From Zingiber officinale (taxonomy: Eukaryota; Streptophyta; Magnoliopsida; Zingiberales; Zingiberaceae), in contig NC_055996.1 of assembly GCF_018446385.1 (NCBI RefSeq), positions 131,488,532 through 131,552,531 of the forward strand: a stretch of DNA of 64,000 nucleotides. The letters run 5' to 3'. The notes beneath the pieces were generated by a model. The model searched no databases. It had not been told where the DNA came from and was given only the letters and a program-made list of their open reading frames with translations. Position numbers and translations under genes: made by a program. Shown here piece by piece: positions 24,327 through 37,619 of this stretch. Positions within the stretch are counted from its first letter, which is position 1. Each line of letters opens with the position of its first letter.

Positions 24327-25372
24327 TGTTAAAGGAATAAGATTATCTTATATGCATAGATTAATCCTCAATATGCTTTTGATATTTTCGCATTGATATA
24401 TTTTCATTTAGAATATTAATACATACTCATCTTCTTTCATGATAAGATGAAATCCCTATAAAAATAGTGTAGCGTGTATGATAAGTTATACATTGACTAA
24501 AGTGTTATTCCTCAATCATCTTATTTTACACGGTATCAGAGCCATCATTGATCCTTGTCTAATCCTCTTGAGAGTAGGCATCAAGGGAAGATTTCAAGCA
24601 TGGTCTCGCCTCCCTCTTGTACCTATTATTCTTCCCTCCTAGCTTTCACCTCTTTATCAAGTTGCCTTGCCTACCTCGTTATCCTCCGAGTCTTCATTTC
24701 TAGTCCCTACTACATTGAAGTCAAGATACTCGTGAATAAGATTCTCACCAACACTCAATTCCACAGATCACTCCAATCCACAAACTTTTCTCTGATTTGT
24801 TTTCATATTTTCTTAATAAGCTCTAGGTGACTTACTAGATCAGTCACAATAAAGCACAAACCTGAAGTTAATTGCATCATCATATCTCTCAAGCTTAAGA
24901 ATCCTATGGGACGCTTCAATCATCTTATTATTTTTCCAATTGTAAGAAACATGGATTTGTCAACCTTGTGGGTTGCTTGATTTGGCGTTATGAGGTAAAC
25001 CAAAATTCATGGACGTATTGTCAATATGCCATTGTCCTGAAGTTGGTTCAGATAATCCTAAGTTAGGTGTGCCATTCAATTTGACACCAATAATCATGAA
25101 ACATTTGCTCATCTGATAATGTTCTTTTGGTTGGGTGCAAACTAAAGATAGTTGTAGTACCTTCAGTTTAATAGGTATTAAAGGAAAGATATTATCTCAT
25201 AATCCTCGATGCATTTTTATATTTTTTTCCCATTCGCATTAATGTGTTTCCATTTAGAATGTTCACACATATGTATTTCCTTTTATGATAAACCACAAAT
25301 ATAAATAGTGTAGCATGTATGATTAGTTATACATTAACTAAAGAGTTATTCCCCAATCATCTAATTTATAAA
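24327..25372 (+). mobile_element. Small non-autonomous copia-type LTR element (TRIM-like), fossil
   Basis: Two similar repeats of about 200 bp (about 24327-24531 and 25168-25372) share strings such as AATAGTGTAGC and TTATACATT-AACTAAAG. They flank about 640 bp that begins with GGTATCAGAGCC, the initiator-methionine tRNA primer site typical of copia elements. No pol domain fits in the interior. Broken and diverged, with numerous differences between the two ends, so it is fairly old. It lies in the 5' intron of the MBD gene. Exact edges are uncertain. Confidence 0.6.
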
Positions 25373-25544
25373 AGCATCAAGCAGCAATCATGGCACCAGA
25401 AGACACTGTTGCTAGTAAGGGAAAAATCTCTAGCTCACTAATGTTGTAAACATCTAAATAAAGAAGGAAAGAAAGATCAACTAAGAGGACTATTAAAAAT
25501 AAATATTGAAGATTATGGTTTTCAAATATTTCAGAATGCAACAT

Positions 25545-25705
25545 AAAGGGCAGCCCGGTGCACGAAGCTCCCACCATACGGGGTCCCAAGGAAGGATCCA
25601 TTGTACGCAGCCTTACCCTGCTTTTTGCAAGAGGCTGTTTCCAGGATTCGAACTCGTGCCATTTTGGTCACATGGCAACAACTTTACCGTTGCGCTCCCC
25701 TTCTA
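25545..25705 (-). mobile_element. Au-family SINE, minus strand, inside a 42-bp direct repeat
   Basis: On the minus strand it reads AGGGGAGCGCAACGGTAAAG...GGGTAAGGCTGCGTACAATG...GTGCACCGGGCTGCCC, a clear Au SINE. The 42-bp stretches 25503-25544 and 25719-25760 are identical and flank the SINE. That is longer than ordinary SINE target duplications. Confidence 0.88.
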
Positions 25706-25826
25706 AAAATGTAACATAATATTGAAGATTATGGTTTTCAAATATTTCAGAATGCAACATCCCGTCAGATATTTGTAAGATGAAAACTCTTGGAAAGATG
25801 TATTTCCTACTACTATATGTGAAGGA

Positions 25827-26240
25827 TCTCTGATTTCACAATTCATCTATCCATCTTAGTTTGTTTTTCCTAGTACGAAATTCCAATTTCCATTTTTACA
25901 ATAGCATATTAGCTAGTTCTTTATTTTTCATCTCAACTCCACAACAGTTACTTATGTACATAAATTTCAAACTTTTTTTGACTTTGTTGAACAAATAAGG
26001 ATATATTGAAATTGTTAACTCATGTGCCTTATCTACTATAACCAGATCATGGCATTAACATCTATCTTGATTTGCTCTAAAGGTTGATTAGCAAGAGGCG
26101 CCAAGTAGCTTGGATCATCAAACATATTTGCAGTTAAAGCAACTATTCTCTTGTGCCTTAACCCTAAATTCCCATTTATGGAAGGAGTAAAATAGCCTTA
26201 AATTACCTTATACAACTGAGAAAAGAAAAACAACATTCAT
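25827..26240. repeat. Duplicated block 1, left copy (partner at 50985-51330)
   Basis: Matches 50985-51330 over several hundred bases with small indels, including TTGATTTGCTCTAAAGG, AAGAGGCGCCAAG and GCCTTAACCCTAAATTCCC. This copy sits in the first intron of the MBD gene. Confidence 0.85.
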
Positions 26241-26716
26241 CCTGTTGACATACGATTTGTATTTAGCAGTCTAACGCAATCGATTGGTTCTTATGGCAAT
26301 GTTACAAACTCGCCCCAAGTTCGCCAAAGTCTCAGTATCCATATGCATTAAGTATCATTTCCATGTTTACCATAGAACGCACATAAACATAATAAATGCC
26401 AAGATAGAAATTTTTTAAGGCGCAAATCAACTAATCGATAATAAAGGCATAAAATTTCAGCGAACAGCAACGAGGAATCTATTCAGATGCAGCAGAAACA
26501 TTCCAAAATCGTTATTTTTCTTCCAAATAAAAAGAAAAAACCCCGAAGAAATCTCATCCAGTTGTTTCACGAAAGATTCAGATTTAGAAACCTATGAATC
26601 GCCTGATGTTTCCAAACCACAGAGGCCTCAGTTACTCCTCGCCCCGGGAAACAATCCCAGTTTTTCACGGAGAGAGAGAGAGAGACTATGCGAGAGAGAA
26701 TAAGATTAAGATCTAC

Positions 26717-26840
26717 CCGCCGATCCGGCGATCCCAAATTCTTCTCCCCTTTCTTTTTTGTTTCCTTTAGCGGCTCGTGCTCGCTCTATTAGGCAACCAA
26801 ATCCCGAAATGACACTGCAGAAGAGGGGATGGATGAGCGT
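26717..26840 (-). promoter_or_regulatory. Probable non-coding first exon and promoter of the MBD gene
   Basis: GC-richer sequence on the minus strand that ends GATCGGCGG|GTAGATC, a plausible donor at 26716, upstream of the first coding exon. The opposite-strand (GA)n run at about 26671-26690 lies just inside the intron. Exact transcription start not visible. Confidence 0.45.
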
Positions 26841-27189
26841 TCTTCACGAGGAACGATACTTCAATTGTTTACCTGGCTCGTGATTGGTTGTCATGGGTCA
26901 TCATAAAAGGAACCATATTTCTTCGAAGCATCAAGCCGGTAGACTAAAGAGTGAACAATGGCCTTAGGCAAATACGCAAAGGTCAACCATATCCGTACAG
27001 TCTGATTTGACTGGAAAAGGGTCGAGCTGTATCAGCTCAAGTATAAATTAGCGATCTCCCAATCTAAGTCATGCGCGGGCATGAGCCAACTCGAACTCAT
27101 AAGATTTTTTTTTAAAAAAAAATTGAAATTTCAATTTTCAAATTCTCCATAGAATTAATCAAAATCAAGAACTTCCATATGTCATCTGT

Positions 27190-27310
27190 TGGTGAGTTGT
27201 TTTTCTTTCCTTGTTTAGATATAATTCCGACTGAGTACACATGAATTCTAGCACAAACGCGTGAATTGATGAACAGTAGCACTCTTGCAATTCAATGAGA
27301 GGCAGAAAAA
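27190..27310. repeat. Duplicated block 2, left copy (partner at 51336-51475)
   Basis: Shares GTTTTTCTTTCCTT, ACATGAATTCTA, AATTGATGAACAGTA and ATTCAATGAGAGGCAGAAAA with 51336-51475, which is the immediate 3' flank of the small gene at 51.5-52.6 kb. Confidence 0.85.
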
Positions 27311-28274
27311 TTGACCCTCTTAATTCAAGAAGATGCCCTAATTGGGAAAGTGAAATCACGGCAAATGAATGGTCTAAAGTCAGAATTTTTATAAGCACAA
27401 AATGATCTTCTATAGGAATGGACGACAATTTTATCTTGGTCTTAGTGAGATAAAATTCAAGAAGAAAAAGGAAGAAGAAGTTCAAACCCTCTTAATTCAA
27501 GAAGATGTCTTAATTGGGAAAGCTTCTTACCTTATATACTAAGTTCATCCTATAGGGACTATCCACATAAAGTTTATACATCATTAACAACTCATTAATA
27601 TTAATAAATTAGATTAACGGATCTATACATTGAATCCACATTCAATAATTCAAACCCCCTTCATGCTACAAGTATTAGATCATTTAATTGGAGTTTAGTT
27701 TTTTAATGATAATTAGTTGTGTATGTGTATTAATCAAGTATAAGCTCATCTTATGGAAATTAAGCCCACTCATGTAGACTTAATCGGATTGGGTCCACCT
27801 ATGTGGATTTAATCTTTCAATTTACCATTTGGGCTATACTTGATCTCTTATACACCACACAACCTCTTAGTTGAACTCAACATGTCAAAATTTTATGGGT
27901 TAAATATCTCTTTAAACAATCTGGTCTATTAAATTAATTAGTATATGACTAAAGAAGTTATAACTACTATAACTGTAATAAGACATAACAGTAATTACAG
28001 TATTAATATCATTAACGATATAGATCAAATGTGGATATGTAGTATAAAAATGACATGAAATATGATTAATAAGTATTCATTTTCAATAAGTCATCTTTAT
28101 AATCCACACAAGATCCAAATCATATTTCTCAAAATCTTATGTTAAACCGCAATGATAAATCACAATTCATCCTTATGACTCATATTTACAAAACTACATG
28201 CAAAACCGCAATAGCAAATAGACTCTCACATCATATTTACAAAATTATATGCAAACACACAACAATAAATTATG
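27311..28274. other. AT-rich transposon-edge DNA, mostly unidentified
   Basis: A 36-bp string containing TTAATTCAAGAAGATG and AATTGGGAAAG occurs at about 27316-27351 and again at about 27486-27522. The remainder is AT-rich with no coding domain that I recognise. It may be a decayed LTR. Confidence 0.4.
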
Positions 28275-29036
28275 ATGTTGGTGCAATTAGCATTGATAGT
28301 CAAATTCAAGTTTTGATTAATGATAAATATTTTAAAGTTAGAGATTATATTTTCTAACTTGTTTACCAAGTGAGCAAAACTAGAAGACTTGATGGGACTT
28401 GACACCTAGCCAAAGTCCAGTTAGGTTGGCAGGAAGATCAGATAAGTTGGTATCTAGCAGAAAGTATAGTTGGGTCTGCGGGACTTGATAATTGGCTGAA
28501 GTTCAAATGGGGCATCTGACAGAAAGACCTAGTGAGTCAGGAGATCAAGGTTGAGTAAGTCTGCAATGTTAAGTAAGGTAAAAATCTGAGGAGAGATTCA
28601 GTAAGGACGCGTTTTCGGTTAAGGGAACAATAAGCTTCAGTTCGACCTAGAATTTTAAAGAAATCTAAAGTCATGACTGGGCAGTCCTGAGAATATGAAA
28701 ACATTTATTTATCATGTTATTGTCAGTTTTCATAACCCTGTGGTGAAAGAAATCAAAGCTTAAAGTTGATTGGAAAAAGGAGATTTGGGCACCCCAGAAA
28801 GGTCCAGGCGCCCAGAGGCGTGGGCGCCTCTAGTGGGTCCAAGAGCGTGGGTTGAGCCAAACCCAACCACGCATGCAGTTGAGTTGGTATGCTTCGATTG
28901 GCAAGCACACACCAGCATGGGGCTGGTCCAGGTGCTCGGGAATGGATAGAGTATATCGGATATAGTTTTACCCAGTTGCAACCACGTCAACGGTCCAGGG
29001 ATCCGGGTGGTTCAGGCGCCTAAAGTTGGATAACTC
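28275..29036 (+). mobile_element. Partial copia-type LTR, older copy, fossil
   Basis: Starts TGTTGGTGCAATTAGC and parallels the neighbouring LTR (29037-30421) in order of motifs, for example the GGACGCGTTTTCGGTTAAGG segment and a GGCGCC-rich stretch. It stops where the next LTR begins. Broken and diverged. Confidence 0.6.
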
Positions 29037-31943
29037 ATGTTGGTACAATCGACCTCTAGGGTTTCGATGTTTGACAATATACCTAAGTCTGGTCAGTTTG
29101 ACCAAGGGTTGATTCAAACAGGACTTGATATTTGGAAGAGAGAAGTCTAGTCAGGGCTAGATAACTAGCAAAGAGAAGTCCTAGCTGGATGTTAGGCAAA
29201 ATGGAAGTCCTGGTGAGTCAAGCCAGGCCTTAGTGAGTGAAGCTAGGTAGTGAAAGTCCTGGTGAATGAAATCAGACCCTAGTGAGTGAAGCTAGGTGGT
29301 GGAAATCCTAGTGAGTGAAGTCGGGCCCTAGCGAGTGAAGCCGGGCCCTAGCGAATGAAGCTAGATCGAGGAAGTTCTGGTGAGTGAAGCCAGGCCCTAG
29401 CGAGTAAAGCTAGGTGGAGGAAGTCCTGGTGAGTGAAGCTAAGTAATGGAAGTCCTAGTGAGTGAAGCTAGGTAACCCTAGGGGGAGATAAATCCTAGGT
29501 TATACTTGAATTCTGTTAACACTATTTTACCTTACCATTTTATCTATTGTGCTAACTCAATGTTGCAAGGAAGTTCATCTAGGTTGACGGGATGACCGGA
29601 TAACTGACACAAAATCCAGACAGGTCGACGGGCTGACCGGATGTCTAGCGGGTAAGTTAAGGTAAATCACTGGAGGGGAGTGAATTGGTGAGGACGCGTT
29701 CCCCATTCGAGAGAACAGTAGGTGTCGATCCAACTTAGAACCATTTCGGGAATCTAAGTTGAGATCGTGACTAGATTCCGGTTTCGGTGAGACGGAATCT
29801 AATTACTACTCTAATTGACTATAATTGTGCTAACACTTGGTTTTGCAGGGTAGTATTATTTATTTTGCCTTGGACTAACATTTTCTTGTAGGAAAACAAG
29901 TGTATGGAAAATGGTGGTCCGGGGGCTTGGAAGGGATCCGGGCGCCCGGAAGGCAAAAGTCTATCTCATCGCAAACGTGGAGCGTGCTGATTGACCAGTC
30001 GATGTCACAGTCCGAGCACCCGGAAGGGATCGGGGCGCCTAGAGCACTCCTGTAAAAGGAGCCTTCCTCCAGAGCTACTCACAACAACTTCTTCTACGAC
30101 TGCTCTATTGCGCTCTGCTCCTGCGACGCTGCGAGGCTCCTCCGACAACCTGCGATTCAACTTCTTTTTCTGTATTGTTGGTATTGTTTTAATTATTCTT
30201 GTACTTAAGTTTGTAATATCTTACGAATTATTAGTGATTGCCCAAAAAAAAACACTCGACGAGTGCAGACCTTAGCGTAGACTCGACGAAGGATCCAAAC
30301 CAAGTAAAATTGATTTGTGTTAGCGTTGTGCCTTTTATTTTTTCGCTGCGTACTCGGTTTAATAACGATTTTTTTTAACGATCGCTATTCACCCCCCCTC
30401 TAGCGAACTATACAATCCAACAAGTGATATCAGAGCAGGTATCGCTCTGAATTAGTACAATCACCAATCGAGCAAGGGAGGTTCTTTTTAAAAGAAAAAT
30501 AAATATCGTTTGTGTTTACTTTTCAGAGCAGGTATCCCTTTTGTTTTTTCCCTCCAAAATTACTTTTCAAAAATTTATTGTTATCTTTTAACCGTTGGTT
30601 AGTATTAGCAAAATATCGCATTTACCCAAATTTGAAATAATATTTTTTATTAATATTTTTTTTGAAATTAGTGAAATACTATATTTTTTCTCCAGCACTG
30701 CTAATCCAAGACCAAGTTTTGACACCTCTTTTTAATTTTCTATCATTAGTGCTTAAATGGCTCAAGTCGAAGGATGAAGCATTCACGAACCACCTCCATA
30801 TGAGATGTACAAGAGACATGAATTCATTCTGTGGAAGATGCAGATGGAAACTTTTATCCTCATGAACGACTTCGATGGTGGCATGGCACCGAGAAGATCA
30901 ACACAAAACTCGGAAGCAAACCAAAAGGTAATAAAGTTAGTTTCAGATTTATTACCTGACAAAGTTACTTGCAGGATAGGAAAGGTCAAGGATGCCCACA
31001 AGTTTTGGACCTGCCTGACCAACCTTCACGATGAGCCATTGGAGTTAGACGATCAAGTCAAAATCGAATCCAAACTCGAGTCAAATCCAACGGAAGAGCC
31101 TACCGAATTAGGAGATGCGCTTGAGGTTAGTATAATTTACAAAAACACCCTTATGAGTAGTAGTTTAGATCATCTACATGCTAATCTAGATAAGTATGAA
31201 ATTATCTCAAGTATGGTACATGATAATCTAAATTTACATGATTCAAATTCAAAACCACAAAATAAGCAAGATTCTGATCAAGTCAATCAAGACCTTGATC
31301 AAATCAGCATCAACCTTCACTTAGTCAAATAGAACAATGACCAAATCAATTCAAATAATTCAAAAAATCTAAAATTAAGTAAAAATTCAAAAATAATTAA
31401 TTCAACCATTAAAATAAATTCGAATTTAAATTAAAAATGAGAAAATAGATTTAGATAAAATCAATAAATACCTTAATAAAGTATTTAATAACCTAGACAA
31501 TATCAATCTAGAAAATTCTATCCAAAACCAAGATAATTTAATTAACAAAAGATTAAATTTTAAAGATAAAACTAATCTAATAAATTTAACTAATAATATA
31601 AACTTAAAAGACAAAGAAAAGGATAAATTCAAATATTTCAATAAAACTAAAATCGAATTTAATAAATTCAAAATTAAACACTAAAGAAAATTCAAAATTA
31701 AATATTAAAGAAAATTTAAAATTAATAGTTAATAAAATAAAACCAAAACTGAATTTAATAAATTCAAAATTAAACATTAAAGAAAATTTAAAATTAAATA
31801 TTAAAGAAAATTTGAAATTAACAGTTAATAAAAAATTAAGAGATAAACTTTTAAAGAATTCAAATTTAAAAACTAATAAAAACTTAAATATTAAAAATCT
31901 TAACTTAATAAAATTAAAATTGAAAGAAAAATTTAAATATTAA
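29037..31943 (+). mobile_element. Copia-type LTR retrotransposon, 5' LTR and gag region only, fossil
   Basis: LTR at about 29037-30421 (TGTTGGTACAATCG ... ACAATCCAACA). It is followed at about 30424 by TGATATCAGAGC, an initiator-methionine tRNA primer site, and a gag-like region at about 30750-31330. The part from 31330 to 31943 is very AT-rich. A minisatellite of GTGAGTGAAGC units fills about 29210-29480 of the LTR. No pol domain or 3' LTR was seen before the gypsy element begins. Broken. Confidence 0.7.
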
Positions 31944-34900
31944 TGATCCGGGGATGACCAAGGAAGGACTCAGGAGGGCCCATCTCCGAGGAAGCTCGGG
32001 GCTTCGGTAGGCGTCAAGGTCAAGGGGGTCAACTCATTGACCAGCCGACCGGAAAGTTCCCCATCGTCGATCAGCCGATAGGGTTCGGTGAGAGACGGTC
32101 GAGCTTGCAGCGCACAAAGGCAAATGATACTCTAGCTGATCAGCCTCGGCACACCAACCGAACCAATCGAGGAGAGCCCGGTTAGACTAGTAGCCGACAA
32201 ACAGGAACAGTAGGGGTGCGTGCCTACATCCTTTTGGGAGTTAGTACTGCCGATGAGCGACGTAGATGGACAGAAAATCGACCGGCAAGATAGAGAATTG
32301 TACGGGAGAAGCTTCCGCCGCCTATGCAGAGATATGCTCGCCCCGTTATGGTAAGGTGTCAGGGACACCTTCTCGCTGCTAGCTTTTGGGGAAAGTTTGG
32401 GGAAGCGTGTCCACTCGGGAAGTGTGCAATCCACCCGTCGAGGCTCTATATAAGAAGGGAGATCGCCTTCCGCGGAGGTACGCAGAAAATGTCTCTTGAA
32501 GCCACTATTCATCACTTCCTTTCTTTGTTTGCCGGTGTGTGACTTGAGCGTCGGAGGGTCGTCACTGGGAACCCCCCTCCGAGGAAGCTCAGGGCTTCGG
32601 TAGGCGTCAAGGTCAGGGGGGTCAACTCATTGACCAGCCGATCAGAAAGCTCCCCATCGCCGATCGACTGATAGGGTTCGGTGAGAGACGATCGAGCTTG
32701 CAGCACACAAAGGCAAATGATACTCTAGCCGATCAGCCTCGGTACACCAACCGAACTAATCGAAGAGAGCCCGGTCAGACTAGTAGCCAACAAACAGGAA
32801 CAGTAGGGGCGCGTGCCTACATCCTTTTGGGAGTTAGTACTGCCGACGAGCGACGTATAGATGGACAGAAAATCGACCGGCAAGATAGAGAATCGTACGG
32901 GAGAACCTTCCGCCGCCTATGCAGAGATATGCTCGCCTCGTTATGGTAAGGTGTCAGGGACACCTTCTTGATGCTAGCTTTTGGGGAAAGTTTGGGGAAG
33001 CGCGTTCACTCGGGAAGTGTGCAATCCACCCGTCGAGGCTCTATATAAGAAGGGAGATCGCCTTCCGCGGAGGTACGCAAAAAACGTCTCTTGAAGCCAC
33101 TATTCATCACTTCCTTTCTTTGCTTGCCGGTGTGTGACTTGAGCATCGGAGGCCCGTCGTCGGGAACCCCCTCCCGGCTTGGTACTAACGACTTATGGTT
33201 GCAAGATATAGGATCATCGGTGTAGACGAAGAGCCACCTCAGCGTTAGTTCCCGATTGCCATCTTCTTGACTTCGGGGCAGGATCAAATTGGCGTCGTAT
33301 GTGGGAAATTCAACCTGAACCTGGGAGAAGAAGATGGAAGAAACCGGACAACCTACGATCGTGATGCTGACGACAGAAGAATTAGAAAAGTTTATCCATG
33401 TCGGGGTGGCGAGGGCGATGGAGCAGCAGCAACGAGTTTTGGCCGAACGACCGGAACAAGAGCCAACCATCTCAGGATCTGGCCAACCTGGAGAATAGGG
33501 TCTCGAAACTGAACCCATGGCCGACCAGGAAATCGGCAAAAAGTCTGACACGTTCGGACCAGCGCCCAACGCGTCGATCCCCTTTCACCGAGCATTGTTC
33601 CAGACACCCTCGGAGGAAGGAGGCCGAGCCCATCGAGATTGGGGCTCCTCGTCAGATGAGGCACCCGAAAGGGATGTCAGGAAGGGGAAAGCCCCACGAG
33701 ATGACGATTCGCCCGAATGGGTTATCAATCAATTCTCGCGAGGAATTATGGAGGATACCTTACCTCGCCATTACACCCCATTGGCGATCGGGGAGTACAA
33801 TGGGAGTGCTGACCTGGACGACCACTTGGCCAAGTTTGACAACGCCACCACATTGCACCAATACACCGATGGGGTGAAGTGCAGGGTCTTCTTGACAACC
33901 TTATCGGGGCTTGCTCAGCGATGGTTCACCAGGCTGCCGATCGGGTCCATCCGTAGCTTCAAGGATTTTCGGGCTGCCTTCCTGCACCATTTTACGAGCA
34001 ACCGCCGACATCAGAAGACGAGCGTCAACTTGTTCTCGCTGAAGCAAGGTCCTCGAGAAATGCTCAGGACCTATATCCAGTGCTTTAACCAGGTGGCGAT
34101 GGATATACCAACAGTCTCCCTGGAGGTATTAGTGAACGCTTTCACCCAGGGACTCATAGAAGGCGAATTCTTTTGGTCACTCATCCGCAGACCACCATGA
34201 GATTTCAACCATTTGCAGAAGAAGGTCACGGAATATATCAACATAGAAGAAGCACAGGCGACCCGCAGAAAAGAAGCACCCGTCGAGCCCCACGCATCGT
34301 CCGAACGAAGGGTGCCCAGCAACCACCAATCCCCGCGTGGACCCCGGGCCACGGGAGTACAACAGTATCCCGAGCCTAGGACGCATGCAGTACATGTGGA
34401 GGCCAATCTGCAGAAGAAGAGCAAAAAATGGACCTTAATGTTTTGTAAATTCCACCAGTCAGGAACGCACAACACCTGGGAGTGTCGTGGTGATCCTAAT
34501 GTGCACCGACCAAAGCGGAGGGAATACCGACACCGGTCGCCCACCCCAGAGCAACATCCCGAACGTAGAACCAAGCAAACGACCGATGGTCGGAAGGCGT
34601 GCGACCAACAAGGGCATCATCGGCGAGACCGTAGCCCTACTCACATTTCCACTGATTGGGATAAGCACCCTACACGGGAGGAGGAAAATAGGAGAAACAC
34701 CTCCCGTGAAGAAATCGAAATGATCTCAGGTGGCTCGACCGGAGGAGACTCCAATCGAGCTCGGAAGAGTCACACACGACAATTATCAATATATGCGGTG
34801 GGCTGCAGCAAGGAGAAGACAGAAGAGCCAGAAATCAGTTTCGGCCTCAAGGACTTGGAGGGAGTGGAGGTCTCTCATGATGATGCGCTGATCATCAAGG

Positions 34901-36434
34901 CAGTAATCGTCAACTACACCATCCGTCGGACTTTCGTCAACACAGGAAGTTCGGTAAATATTATTTTTAAGCAAGCATTTGATTTGTTACAAATTGATCA
35001 GGCCAAACTCTTGCCCATGGTGACTCCGCTATACGATTTCACTGGCAACGAAGTCTTGTCAATCGGATAAGCAAGGCTAGCCATCTCGCTCGGAGAAGAG
35101 CCACTGGTTAGGACGCACACCACGAATTTCATTGTGGTAGATGCGCCCTCAGCATACAACGTGATATTAGGTCGATCGACCCTCAATGAGTTTCAGGCGG
35201 TAGTGTCAACCTACTGTCAAAAAATTAAATTCCCTGTCGGGAAGCTGATGGGGCGAGGTCCGAGGGGACCAGGTGGCGGCCCGGCGTTGCTACGTTCAAA
35301 TGGTCAAGGAAGAAGCTAGAGTCGCCAAGAAATGCCCACGGATGGAAGTGAACGTCATCGGGGAAAAGCCTCCCACGCTGGTGTACGACGACAAGGAGGA
35401 AATACAGATACACCGGAGTCGATCAGAAGCTATTACTTTCATAGCCTCCAATCTGCCATATCAGCAAAAGGAGGAGCTGATCGACTGCTTGCGATGGAAC
35501 CACGACGTATTCGCTTGGTCGACGCACGAGCTGCCTGGAGTCGACCCGAGCGTGGCATTGCATGATCTGCACGTTCGGCCAGACGCTTGACCAGTCAAGC
35601 AAATTAAGGAAGCGCGACTTCAGCGCCGAGCAGGATTTGATCATCCGCGCCGAAGTTGACAAGCTGCTAGTGGCCGGACACATCAGGGAGATTCAATTTC
35701 CGACCTGGCTCGCCAACGTAGTGTTAAGAGCGGGCATTTTTTGGGCTACATTGTCACCGAGCGAGGAATTGCGGCGAACCCCGACAAAGTAAAGGCAATC
35801 CAGGACATGCCACTGCCCTGCAATCTGAAAGAAGTACATAGGCTGACTGAAAGAATCACGACCCTATCAAAGTTCATCTCCCGATTGTCCGACCGAAGTC
35901 TGTCATTCTTTAAGATATTACGACGAGCGACCAAGTTCCAATGGGACAATGAGTGTGATCAGGCCTTCGAGGAGCTCAAACAATATCTCAGGTCCCTGTC
36001 CATTCTGGCCAAACCAACTGTCGGGGAGCCGCTTTGGATTTATCTATCATCCACCGAGTATGCGATTGGATCGGCGTTAGTCAAGCAAGAAGGGGGAGAA
36101 CAGCAACCGGTGTATTTTTTGAGCCACATATTGAAAGATGCTGAATCTCGCTACACTAGTCTCGAAAAGCTCGCTTATGCGTTGATCCTAGTCGCTCGAA
36201 GGCTCCGACCTTATTTCCTGGCCCACACCATAATTGTGATGACCAACAGCGCCTTGGGCTGAGTTCTGCTCAACCCCGAAGCCTCCGACCGGCTAATCAA
36301 ATGGACCACTGAGCTCAGTAAATTTGACATCTAGTATCAACCTCGGTCTGCCATAAAAGCACATGCCTTGGCAGACTTTGTTGCGGAAGTACAAAATCCG
36401 GAACCTGAGTCCTCATGGAGGGTGTACGTGGATG
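31944..36434 (+). mobile_element. Ty3/gypsy LTR retrotransposon (Tat-like), 3' part missing, fossil
   Basis: 5' LTR 31944-33286 with mirror-image ends (TGATCC ... GGATCA), followed by TTGGCGTCGTATGTGGGAA, the junction typical of this class. Parts in order: gag region (about 33500-34700), aspartic protease region (about 34780-35250), reverse transcriptase and RNase H regions (about 35300-36434). The RNase H part is interrupted at 36435 by another LTR. No 3' LTR is present. Broken, with several breaks in the coding region and an internally shortened RT part. Confidence 0.85.
31991..33169 (+). repeat. Tandem duplication inside the gypsy LTR
   Basis: Two copies about 593 bp apart (31991-32575 and 32584-33169), highly similar. 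Each includes a CTCTATATAAGAAGGGAG TATA-type segment (about 32446 and 33041), so the LTR carries two promoter-like units. Confidence 0.88.
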
Positions 36435-37106
36435 GTGTTGGATCGTTAGTTTCGCTAGAGGGGGTGAATAGCGAATAAAAAATCGAAAGCTAGTACGTGT
36501 TAGGACCGATGATCGCGGCTAGAGAGGCGGGTGTGAATAGCCGCCCCAAATTCTTTCGTTTTCTTCCTACGATTAGGGTTAGCGCAGCGGAAATAACTAA
36601 ATAGAAACGAAAAAGGAGAAGCAAACCTCAACACGAAGATGTAACGAGGTTCGGAGATGATACTCCTACTCCTCGGCGTGTCCATAAGGTGGACGAGCCC
36701 TATCAATCCGTCGGTGGATGAGTCCCCGGAGAACTGGCTAATAAATACTCCTTGTGGGTGGAGAAACCTCGCCACAATATCTTTGCAACAGCAATAAGGA
36801 GTACAACAGAAGAGAAAGCAAACAAGAACAATCGAAATGTAAAACCCTTTGCTTGCCTTCTCGTTGTCGACTGGAATCCTGATGAAGCAGCAACTTCTCG
36901 GATCCAAGCTTAGCTAGAAAACCAGCAGGGAAGCTCACGCGAAGCTTCAAGAACAAGGAGCTCAACAAAGCTCAGTAAGTACAGAAGGAACCAGGAAGAA
37001 GAAGAGAGAACTGCCACTGTAGCCCTTGAACTCCTTTTATAACCTGCACTCATCTGCGAAGAACAGAAGACAGAAGACTAGCCGTTGTGAGTCAACGGCT
37101 AGGGCT

Positions 37107-37327
37107 GGACCGATCAGAACATCTCCTGATCGGTCCAGAAAGACCCTGATCGGTCCTGGGGACCGATCAGAGCTTCCTCTGATCGGTCCAGGGACCGATC
37201 AGCATGCTTTTCTCCCGAACTTCTTGCTTCTTGCCTTCTGATCGTTGTTTCCTGATCGGTCTGCAGACCGATCAGATAACACTCAGTAGGCTACTGTTTG
37301 GTTACTGATCGGTCACCAGACCGATCC
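37107..37327. repeat. Alternating GATCGGTC / GACCGATC motif cluster in an LTR
   Basis: Ten copies of GATCGGTC or its complement in about 220 bp, mostly alternating in orientation with 2-25 bp spacers, which allows several short hairpins. The same cluster is in the other LTR (about 42062-42283), and a smaller one with six copies lies inside the element (38701-38799). Confidence 0.85.
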
Positions 37328-37619
37328 AGATGCCCAGTGTATCACTGGATCGATCCACTGATCGATCAAGAGCTTGGTTTTTGCCCAAACCAAGTCTCAA
37401 ACCTTCCAAACCAACATCCGGTCAACCTTGACCTGTTGGTACATCATGCTTAGCATCCGGTCACTCCCTTGACCTGCTAAGACTCCCCACCAAGTGTTTG
37501 GTCAATCCCTTGAACCACTTGGACTTTTCTCTTCGTGTCAAGTATCCGGTCACTCCCTTGACCTACTTGACCTTCTCAACATCAGATGTCCGATCACCCT
37601 TGATCCATCTGGATTTTCC

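Noticed and set aside
29200-29480. Regularly spaced repeats considered as a CRISPR-like array
   Set aside because: Units are contiguous and diverged without unique spacers, and lie within a retrotransposon LTR of a plant genome.
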